Shown here piece by piece: positions 32,872-39,398 of a stretch of DNA of 64,000 nt (positions are counted from its first letter, which is position 1; every line of letters starts with the position of its first letter). Below the pieces are notes generated by a model. That model was not told where the DNA came from. It saw only the letters and a program-made list of their open reading frames with translations, and made no database searches. A program made the position numbers and the translations under genes. Source of the DNA: Thermotogota bacterium (GTDB lineage: Bacteria > Thermotogota > Thermotogae > Thermotogales > DSM-5069); the NCBI GenBank assembly GCA_029551145.1, contig JAKPGA010000022.1, forward strand, positions 124,001 to 188,000. The letters run 5' to 3'.

Positions 32872-33081
32872 TTATTCATGCCACATATTCGTTAACTGCA
32901 CTTTTCGTGCCATGAAAGAGCAAATAACACAATTGAAAATCCTTCCCACTGGATGGGGAAAGGTGCTATCTGGTGACCTGACTTCAAATGTTTCGATAGA
33001 CTCGTATGCAGCTACTTTATAAGCCTCGACAAGCCCTTCAATGATTTGAACGTTCAAACTCGAATAGTACTGGTAAAACAC
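32872..33081 (-). pseudogene. Possible decayed or short ORF upstream of the YkgJ gene
   Basis: A 69-codon minus-strand frame encodes a plausible helix (NVQIIEGLVEAYKVAAYES) followed by low-quality sequence, with no ribosome site seen. No family is recognised. It may be the tail of a lost gene; the surrounding 32.9-33.3 kb shows no other supportable coding sequence. Confidence 0.25.
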
Positions 33082-33106
33082 TGGCGATCATGGACTAACC
33101 ACGCAA

Positions 33107-33132
33107 TGCAATATAAGATACATTATATTGCA
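33107..33132. repeat. Perfect 10-bp inverted repeat
   Basis: TGCAATATAA (33107-33116) and TTATATTGCA (33123-33132) flank a 6-base GATACA loop. It stands alone in non-coding DNA between debris of two genes. It has no U-run, so it is not a terminator; an operator or the scar of a mobile unit is possible. Confidence 0.6.
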
Positions 33133-33343
33133 CGATCATATTCCATTGATAGAACAATTCGGAAACAATCCCAGATGCGATATTCTCTACAAGAAAGGCT
33201 TCTAATACCTTTCTGTCATTGGCAATGAGAGTGACACAATCTATCTAAAGGAATGATGAATTACTCTTGCTGAAACTGATTCTCCAAGATAGCTTTTCCA
33301 AGCTCTTTGACGCCTTTCAAATCTCTTCTTGCTCTGAGATTCG

Positions 33344-33770
33344 ATGTTCGTTCAAAAGGGATTTTCCAAAAACTTTTGCTCACCAGACGCGTACAATGAA
33401 GAGAAAAAGACGCTCTTTGGGCCACGTTATGGGGTTTATTTCCACTTCTTCAATCTTGTGTACATACTCACAGCTCTGGAACAGCCATCTGAGTTTTCAG
33501 GTGGTAAACAGCAGAATGTCGCCACAGCCAGAGTGATTGTGTACAGACCCAAGATGATCTGATGCGACAAATCTACAGGAAATCTCGATTCACAGAGATG
33601 CCTTGAAATCATACAAATTCTGGAGACAGTAAGAGCCAAGTAGCGAACAACGCTTGTTGTCGTAACACATGATGAGCACACTGCAGAACGTGCCGATCGT
33701 ACCTTGGCAATCACAGATGGCCCGATGTGGAACAGAATCTGCGAACTACATCTTTCACTCATGAAAAGTG
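33344..33770 (+). pseudogene. Decayed MacB/LolD-type ABC ATPase gene
   Basis: One frame reads GVYFHFFNLVYILTALEQP (Q-loop region of MacB-type ATPases), then after a loss of about 40 residues FSGGKQQNVATARVIVYRPK (signature), then TGA at 33562, CDKSTGNLDSQRCLEIIQIL (Walker B, with the normal DEPTGNLDS changed to DKSTGNLDS), TAG near 33643, and TTLVVVTHDEHTAERADRT (H-loop). The Walker A region is missing. Two nonsense codons, loss of the catalytic Glu and an internal deletion make it a pseudogene. Its partner permease is not present. Confidence 0.85.
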
Positions 33771-33779
33771 ACAATCCAG

Positions 33780-34385
33780 TTAAATGGTATCTCCAAGCAC
33801 CTGCGACAGTTCATTCCTCAACTGCTTATGGTCGGTCAGATGAATGGTGTTAAAGGATAACCTTTTTGCTGTTTGTATGTTTTCGTACTTGTCGTCAATG
33901 AAAACTGCTCTCTCAGGTACTACACTATATCTATTGATCAATGTTCGGAAAATATCTTCAGCAGGTTTGATCTGATTCACATGGCTGGATATCACCATGC
34001 CGTCAAAGTATTTGAAAAACTCATACTTTCTGTGGATATACTCAAAGGTCCTTCTGCCAAAATTGGATAGAACAAACAATCTGTAACCCCTCTTTTTCAA
34101 AGAAGGTAACAGAGCCACATTCTCCTCGATTGGATTGAGTAATTCAGTTATTGTCTGTTTCATGTGCAAAATGTGCTCCTCATATTCAGGATATCTCTGG
34201 ATCATCATGGCCCAAAGATTCTCTTCTTCTATCTCCCCTTTGTCTGTCAGATCCCATTCTTTTGTCTCGAAGATATTCTTCTGCAAAAACTCTGCTATTT
34301 GTTCACCAAAAAGCCGTTTCATATAACTGTATGGATCCCAAGAAATCAAAACCCGACCCAAATCGAAGACTATGGTATCGATCAT
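33780..34385 (-). CDS. HAD-superfamily hydrolase (YihX-like phosphatase)
   Basis: The 201-residue protein has HAD motif I FDLGRVLISWDP (nucleophile Asp in FDLG, residues about 7-10), motif II LSNFGRR near 106, motif III Lys in NQIKPAEDIF near 137-146 and motif IV FIDDKYENIQTA near 158-169, with an alpha-helical cap between motifs I and II. The FDLG(N/R)V form with Gly at the usual second Asp is typical of YihX-type sugar-phosphate phosphatases. ATG behind GGAGTGATT. The substrate is unknown. Confidence 0.87.
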   Translation of the reverse strand: MIDTIVFDLGRVLISWDPYSYMKRLFGEQIAEFLQKNIFETKEWDLTDKGEIEEENLWAMMIQRYPEYEEHILHMKQTITELLNPIEENVALLPSLKKRGYRLFVLSNFGRRTFEYIHRKYEFFKYFDGMVISSHVNQIKPAEDIFRTLINRYSVVPERAVFIDDKYENIQTAKRLSFNTIHLTDHKQLRNELSQVLGDTI

Positions 34386-34730
34386 CGAATCACTCCTGTG
34401 CTATTGAGACACGAAGGATCGTGCCAATTTCTCTACACAAAGAATCATACAGTAATTAATCAAACAAATACATTGAGTGGTCATAAAAACATTGTCAATA
34501 CTAATCATTGTCGAATCTTTACACATAAAAGTCTTTTCTTGGCAGAAGCTGAAAGATTCTATTTTGAAGACACTCACAAGAATCAAAGAGTGAGTTTTTC
34601 GAAGATGTGTATGATGGAAGTTTCCGGAAGACTGCAAGTGCCATGTACATTGATATCTCATTCGAAATAAAACGACCACACATGGGATTAATACAGTTTG
34701 ATGAGTTGAGAACACTGCTAAGACGCTAAT
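34386..34730 (+). pseudogene. Intergenic stretch with a frameshifted gene tail
   Basis: In this 345-base gap the plus strand encodes LFLAEAERFYFEDTHKNQ (about 34530-34583), and after a +1 shift SEFFEDVYDGSFRKTASAM and then DISFEIKRPHMGLIQFDELRTLLRR up to TAA at 34727-34729. The protein-like quality of both pieces suggests the C-terminal end of a lost gene. No family is recognised and no start is visible. Confidence 0.35.
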
Positions 34731-35504
34731 CTACATCTCTTTGTGCTTGCGTTTATTTTCTATCTGTGTCTTGCAAAATCCAACAAAGGCAGACAGCTGT
34801 TGCAGGCCTGTGTATGGTATATCATCCACATAGATACCTTCCTCACCCTGTGTGATAGCGTCGCACCTATGTAAAATAAAGCTTTCCTGAATCTCCACCT
34901 TGCCCGAATATAACTGCTTTACCTGTGCCGCCCAAGATCGCCAACTCTGCATAATCCAAGGACATCTTCCTGTCATCACAAGTCTCACGGTGATTTTGTT
35001 TTGAAAGGCTCTCGATTGAAACTTGTATTTGACAAATCTCACACTGGCGGAACTCTCAAACTTCAAAAGCATCAAAATGCTACTGTCCCGTTGATCTACT
35101 ACTTCAAAACCATATCTTTGGAAAAACTCAACTGGAGTCCAGTTCTCATAGGTAACAGTAGCGATCCCAGAAGAACCAGCAGCCACACTCAATGCTGCAT
35201 TCATGAGTTCTGCTGCTATTCCTTTGTTCTGATATTCAGGTAGGACCCATACGCACCTCACGAACCATAGATCTTCACCATGCAGTGCAAATGGAGCGAC
35301 ATCGATGGGCATGACCTCAAGTCTTGCGATGGGGTGTTCTTTATCAAAAACAGCAAAAGTCTTCACCCCAAATCTTGCGACCTGTGCATGAATCTCGGCG
35401 GACTCTCTCAGCACACTTTCGGATTCTTTCCCGGGCGCAGTGCACATAATATTTATACGGTTTATGTCATTGAACTGTAAATCAGTCACCACAAAATCGG
35501 TCAC
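34731..35504 (-). CDS. GNAT-family N-acetyltransferase with C-terminal extension
   Basis: The 257-residue protein has a GNAT core: WFVRCVWVLPEYQNKGIAAELM near residues 80-101, holding the acetyl-CoA P-loop signature Q-N-K-G-I-A, and a YENWTPVEFFQRYGFEVV motif near 120-137. The last 100 residues (MTGRCPWIMQSW near 177) form an additional domain with a conserved-looking Cys-Pro. The substrate is unknown. GTG start overlapping the stop of the next GNAT gene upstream, so the two are co-transcribed. Confidence 0.85.
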   Translation of the reverse strand: MTDFVVTDLQFNDINRINIMCTAPGKESESVLRESAEIHAQVARFGVKTFAVFDKEHPIARLEVMPIDVAPFALHGEDLWFVRCVWVLPEYQNKGIAAELMNAALSVAAGSSGIATVTYENWTPVEFFQRYGFEVVDQRDSSILMLLKFESSASVRFVKYKFQSRAFQNKITVRLVMTGRCPWIMQSWRSWAAQVKQLYSGKVEIQESFILHRCDAITQGEEGIYVDDIPYTGLQQLSAFVGFCKTQIENKRKHKEM

Positions 35505-36058
35505 GATCCATCCTCGATTCTGTAGACCATGTCGATTCTCACCTCGTTTTGTTCTATGTCATCGTTGCGGTAAGCGGTTATATCGCACCCATTGAACTCA
35601 AAGCCCTGCTTTTTGTAAAATGCGATTGCACCAACATTATTAGTTTGTGTCTCGAGTACAATCGCCCGACAATTTTTTTGTCTAGCAATCTGCTTGGCTT
35701 TGTTCAGCAGTAGTTTCCCTATGCCCTTTCTGCGATACTCTTCTAGCACAAGTATTTCATGAATCCTGAGCCTGTTGTTCCAACTCTCCATACCCAAAGT
35801 CATCCACCCAACTACTCTGCCGTCGACCTCAGCACCAAATATCTGAGTACCCCAGTCACTCTCCTCATCCATCCATTGTTGCCACAACGGTTCTTCGTAA
35901 TCTTTTATGATTGGTTTATCGCTTCTTTTGAGTCTTAACTCGATGGTCCATCCATCTTCTGTTCTTCTGATATCCACTTTGTAGAACTCATTGCTTGTCC
36001 ATTTAAAATGCAGCTTGAAATCTTTCCAGTGTTCTTTATCCAGCTCGATAATTCTCAC
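35501..36058 (-). CDS. GNAT-family N-acetyltransferase
   Basis: The 185-residue acetyltransferase has the motif A signature RIHEILVLEEYRRKGIGKLLL near residues 97-117 (acetyl-CoA loop R-R-K-G-I-G) and motif B LETQTNNVGAIAFYKKQGFE near 133-152, as in RimI-like enzymes. GTG at 36058 is six bases after GAGGTG and overlaps the stop of the C_GCAxxG gene (GTGA); the longer frame to 36109 is less likely. Confidence 0.87.
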   Translation of the reverse strand: MRIIELDKEHWKDFKLHFKWTSNEFYKVDIRRTEDGWTIELRLKRSDKPIIKDYEEPLWQQWMDEESDWGTQIFGAEVDGRVVGWMTLGMESWNNRLRIHEILVLEEYRRKGIGKLLLNKAKQIARQKNCRAIVLETQTNNVGAIAFYKKQGFEFNGCDITAYRNDDIEQNEVRIDMVYRIEDGS

Positions 36059-36492
36059 ACACCGCACCTCTGCATCTTTGTACCAAGTAATTCTTCCAAA
36101 ATTCGACATGAATCTTCCACGTACTTAGTGCATACAGTCTTAAAGGCATTGTCTTGCCTTGCCTTTTGCAAACCTTCAACGGTGCTTATGTCATAACCAA
36201 GCAGGTCTTTACACAGAATGGATCTATTTACAGCCTTGAACCGATCGACAAATTCTCTTGCCAGGGCATAAGTTCGTTCTTTGTCATCACCGCCCCCCTT
36301 CAGTCCAATCACCATGAAAGCGCCAGAGATAACTCCGCAGACACTCGCAAGTCGAGCCATACCCCCTCCAAATGCACACGAGATTCTCAAAGCCGTTTTT
36401 TCATCTACCCCAAAGATCGGCGAATAAGCGGCAAAAACCGACTGTGCACAGCTGAATCCTTTTTCAAACAACTCAAGAGCTCTTCGATTCAA
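36055..36492 (-). CDS. C_GCAxxG_C_C family redox/metal-binding protein
   Basis: The 145-residue protein starts NRRALELFEKGFSCAQSVF and has the family pattern: a first Cys in FSCAQ near 14, then ISCAFGGGMARLASVCGVISGAFMVIGL (Cys-Gly pairs near 36 and 49) and later Cys residues near 91 and 119. The family is widespread in anaerobes and its function is not established. TTG at 36492 is preceded by GGGGGT; the upstream frame lies within the threonine dehydratase gene and reads as antisense-like sequence. Confidence 0.82.
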   Translation of the reverse strand: MNRRALELFEKGFSCAQSVFAAYSPIFGVDEKTALRISCAFGGGMARLASVCGVISGAFMVIGLKGGGDDKERTYALAREFVDRFKAVNRSILCKDLLGYDISTVEGLQKARQDNAFKTVCTKYVEDSCRILEELLGTKMQRCGV

Positions 36493-37465
36493 ATTCGATA
36501 CCCCCTTGTTTGACTTCGTCAATCCAACTTGAAAGTGCAAGCAGATCAACATTTCCACCAGACAGTATCGCGACGACCTTCTTGTTCTGGAGCGGAACCT
36601 TGTTGAAAATGAGCGCCGCAACCGTGACCGCACCTGAAGGTTCAACGAGTATTTTCATTCTTTCAAGCAAAAAGATCATGGTTTGCTTGATTTCACTTTC
36701 AGAGACGAGCAGAATGTCGTCGACATACCTCTGTACAATGGGGAAAGTCAATTTCCCTGGCATCGCTGTTCTCAGGCCGTCTGCTATCGTGTTTATATTT
36801 TTCAGTTCCACAAGGTGCCCCGCTTTGAAAGAAAGATAGGTGCTGTTACTCTGTTCAGGCTCCACTCCATAGATCCTGACATTTTTCAAAGATTCCTTCA
36901 ACGCCACAGAGATACCTGATATCAAGCCACAGCCACCACATGGAACCAACACGGCATCTATCTGTCCAAGCTGCTCAATCAACTCCAAACCTATCGTCCC
37001 TTGGCCAGCCATTATCCAGGGATGGTCAAAAGGCGGTACGAAGACCTTCCCACTTTGTTGAGATATCTCATGGGCTCTGTTTAATCTTTCAGTTGATGTT
37101 CTGCCACAGCGCTCTATCTTTGCGCCATAACCTTCGATCGCTGCAAGTTTTGCCACAGAAACATCCTCTGGCACAACGACAGTTACATCAACACCGAGGA
37201 GCTTTCCGGCACAAGCAAGGGCCTGACCGTGATTTCCAGACGAGCCTGTGACAGCTCCCAGAGTGCGTTGTTGTTCAGGCATAGAAAGCATGAAATTCAT
37301 TGCACCTCTGAATTTGAAAGAACCACTCTTCTGAAGATTCTCTGCCTTCAGAAAAACACGATTACAAGACAGACTGTCGAGCATCTGCGACGTGAAAACT
37401 GGTGTTACGTGAATCCATTTTGAAATCCTCTGCATCGCATTCTGTATGTCAGTCAGCGCTATCAT
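36473..37465 (-). CDS. Threonine/serine dehydratase (PLP fold type II)
   Basis: The 330-residue enzyme is of the IlvA/TdcB catalytic-domain type: the PLP lysine motif GSFKFRGAMNFM near residues 47-58, the Asn loop TGSSGNHGQALA near 73-84, a glycine-rich PLP phosphate site PCGGCGLISGIS near 172-183, and SGGNVD near 308-313. It has no C-terminal ACT domain, so it is the catabolic or racemase-like form. ATG behind GGAGGAG. It heads a small operon with the C_GCAxxG and two GNAT genes. Confidence 0.88.
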   Translation of the reverse strand: MIALTDIQNAMQRISKWIHVTPVFTSQMLDSLSCNRVFLKAENLQKSGSFKFRGAMNFMLSMPEQQRTLGAVTGSSGNHGQALACAGKLLGVDVTVVVPEDVSVAKLAAIEGYGAKIERCGRTSTERLNRAHEISQQSGKVFVPPFDHPWIMAGQGTIGLELIEQLGQIDAVLVPCGGCGLISGISVALKESLKNVRIYGVEPEQSNSTYLSFKAGHLVELKNINTIADGLRTAMPGKLTFPIVQRYVDDILLVSESEIKQTMIFLLERMKILVEPSGAVTVAALIFNKVPLQNKKVVAILSGGNVDLLALSSWIDEVKQGGIEFESKSS

Positions 37466-37499
37466 GCTTCTCCTCCCATGTTTGAGTGAAGTTTAGAAC

Positions 37500-38267
37500 T
37501 CAACTGACAAGAAACTCCGCTATCTTGTCGGCAACAAATTCCTTTTCTATGTCGTTTGTGACTGGATGTGCACTGCTCTGCAGAACCACTGTTTCAAAAG
37601 ATGGTTTAAGGTTACGCCTCATGACATCAAGTACTGACATCGGTACCGTATTATCCTTTTGAGTAACTACAACAAGTGTTCGTGACTCAACCCTTTGCAG
37701 GCTCTTGATCGCTGTCTTTTGTAGCTTGTATAAATGAGCTGCGGGTTTCACAAAGATCTTGTTCCAGTATTCGTTAGACAGTTTATTGAGCGAAGGATCA
37801 TCAAAGACCGGTGCTTCCTTTTCTTTGTATTTCACAAAAAGGCTCAATACAGATGCGAATTTCAGCCTCCAATCTGTCACTTTGAAGGCAGGAGCAGCCA
37901 GCACAAGTTTTTTCACCCTGAACTGTGCTGCAACGATTGTGGAAAGCAACGCTCCCATCGAAAGACCAACAACGCTGATTTCGTTACAGAAATTAGTTAG
38001 ATCAAGATAAGCGTCCATCGACCTTCTAACCCAGTCCTTCCAGGTCGAGTTCAGAAAATCTCTGTGGTTTGTGCCATGACCTGGAAGCCTTGGGACAGAC
38101 ACAGTGAAACCTTCCTTGAAAAGTCTTTCGGCAAGATAACTCATGTCATGAGGACTTCCTGTAAAGCCGTGAATCAGAAGTACTCCTTTGTCACCATTTG
38201 TTTTGAAAACCGGAGAGCATATGGGATCGAGCAAGCGCATCTTTTCGTTGAACACATTGAGATTCAC
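37500..38267 (-). CDS. Alpha/beta-hydrolase carboxylesterase (EstD-like)
   Basis: The 255-residue esterase has the oxyanion motif LLIHGFTGSPHDM near 31-43, nucleophile motif GLSMG with Ser near 101, acid TQKDNTVP near 208-215 and catalytic His in QSSAHPV near 236. Motif order matches the bacterial monoacylglycerol lipase/EstD group described from Thermotoga. GTG at 38267 is chosen for the GGGGTG upstream; a GTG five codons earlier is possible. No signal peptide, so it is cytoplasmic. Confidence 0.87.
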   Translation of the reverse strand: MNLNVFNEKMRLLDPICSPVFKTNGDKGVLLIHGFTGSPHDMSYLAERLFKEGFTVSVPRLPGHGTNHRDFLNSTWKDWVRRSMDAYLDLTNFCNEISVVGLSMGALLSTIVAAQFRVKKLVLAAPAFKVTDWRLKFASVLSLFVKYKEKEAPVFDDPSLNKLSNEYWNKIFVKPAAHLYKLQKTAIKSLQRVESRTLVVVTQKDNTVPMSVLDVMRRNLKPSFETVVLQSSAHPVTNDIEKEFVADKIAEFLVS

Positions 38268-38344
38268 ATTATCACCCCACAAGATTATAACTTCTCAATA
38301 TGTGAAACGAACTTTACGACTACTGTCACCGTGTGGATCTTACT

Positions 38345-39076
38345 CTACTTCTCAGCCAATACGACAAGCCTTCTGGCGTTGAGATCATAGGGATCTTTGT
38401 CCAACGAACCGTAGAATGTGATTTCACCAAAACCAGACATTTGAAGCATCATCTTCAATTCCTGTGCAGAATACAGATAATGTTCAAGTCTGTGAACCTT
38501 GTACTTCCCATTTTTGAGAACGATCCAGTCGTTTATCATCCTTGCCATGCCAGGTTCAAAGCTGTGTTTCTCTATAAGCATTTCTTGATTGCGTTCGGTG
38601 ACTATTGACTCTCTGTAGTTTTTCAAGACTATCTCCTTTGAAGCCATCTCCATCAACAATTTACCGCCATCTTTCAAACTCTCATGGATATTTCTTAGCA
38701 CCTTTAGATTGTCATCATGGTTTCTGAAATAGCCGAACGAGGTGAACATATTAATAACAAGGTCAAAGTGATTTCGCTGAACGAAATCCTTCATGTTGGC
38801 ATGAACAAAGTGCACACCTGCGAGCCCAGAGCAGAGTTCTCTGGCTTTAGCCAAAAGAAATTCGGATGCATCAACAGCAGTCACATCAAAACCAAGCTTT
38901 GCGAGTTCATAGGCGTGTCTTCCAGGGCCACAGCAAAGATCAAGAACGCTACCACTGTAGACACCGCTTATATTTATGACTTTTTCGACCTGATCCTTTG
39001 CCGCTTGAAAACGCTCTGGCGGGAACAGCCAATCGTACATATCCTTCCAGAACTCTTCATTGACGAACCATTCCAT
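38345..39076 (-). CDS. Class I SAM-dependent methyltransferase
   Basis: The 243-residue protein has motif I VLDLCCGPGRHAYELAKLGF near residues 45-64, motif II VTAVDASEFLL near 66-76, the acidic loop near ANMKDF 95-100 and motif IV DLVINMFTSFGYF near 107-119. A conserved N-terminal FWKDMYDWLFPPERF segment is shared with a group of uncharacterised bacterial methyltransferases. ATG at 39076 is preceded by GGGGGTGG. The substrate is unknown. A perfect inverted repeat, ATCCAAT-TC-ATTGGAT (39123-39138), lies upstream and may be an operator. Confidence 0.88.
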   Translation of the reverse strand: MEWFVNEEFWKDMYDWLFPPERFQAAKDQVEKVINISGVYSGSVLDLCCGPGRHAYELAKLGFDVTAVDASEFLLAKARELCSGLAGVHFVHANMKDFVQRNHFDLVINMFTSFGYFRNHDDNLKVLRNIHESLKDGGKLLMEMASKEIVLKNYRESIVTERNQEMLIEKHSFEPGMARMINDWIVLKNGKYKVHRLEHYLYSAQELKMMLQMSGFGEITFYGSLDKDPYDLNARRLVVLAEK

Positions 39077-39189
39077 CTTACCACCCCCAACGTACTGTTT
39101 ACAGAACATTATCAGAAAGCACATCCAATTCATTGGATCGTGATGAATCGCACTGTTATTTTCTATTCATGTGTGACATGATTATATAT

Positions 39190-39368
39190 TAATAGGAGAT
39201 CAAAAGTATCTTTTGAACCCGTTGTGGGTAAGAGTAGGGGCTTTGGTCGGCCCGAAGCGTTTGAAGCTCGTAAGTTCAGCATACCGCACGAAGAATTTCA
39301 TTCCCTCAGGGAATTGGGAGGAGGTCAAAGTACAATCAAAAAAGGAGGCCTTTGACCTCCTTTTTTGG
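39190..39368 (+). ncRNA. Candidate structured small RNA or dispersed repeat, ending in an intrinsic terminator
   Basis: The block shows several perfect stem-loops in order: CAAAAG-TAT-CTTTTG (39202-39216), a GCTTT/GAAGC-type stem near 39240-39258, ATTCCC-TCA-GGGAAT (39300-39314), and two mutually exclusive 3' stems, AGGAGGTCAAAG (39319-39330) with CTTTGACCTCCT (39350-39361), or AAAAAAGGAGG (39338-39348) with CCTCCTTTTTT (39356-39366), then a U-run. A weak -10 (TATATT, 39185-39190) precedes it. No plus-strand gene follows, so it is not a leader. No known RNA family was recognised. A dispersed repeat or a short decayed gene are the alternatives. Confidence 0.4.
39338..39366 (-). terminator. Terminator after alaS (probably bidirectional)
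   Basis: An 11-bp stem (AAAAAAGGAGG with CCTCCTTTTTT, 7-base loop) lies 33 bases after the alaS stop and has A/T runs on both sides, so it can end transcription in both directions. Confidence 0.8.
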
Positions 39369-39398
39369 TTTACACCTATTTGGAAACATGATATAAAA

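Noticed and set aside
34401-34715. Minus-strand frame of 104 codons in the gap upstream of the GNAT gene
   Set aside because: No ribosome site, unnatural composition, and the opposite strand shows a better protein-like gene remnant.
31000-34730. Prophage or insertion sequence as cause of the debris
   Set aside because: No transposase, integrase, terminal inverted repeats or target duplications were recognised.
39190-39366. CRISPR repeat, tmRNA, 6S or RNase P RNA
   Set aside because: There is no repeated unit, no tRNA-like ends with a tag frame and none of the conserved RNase P blocks.
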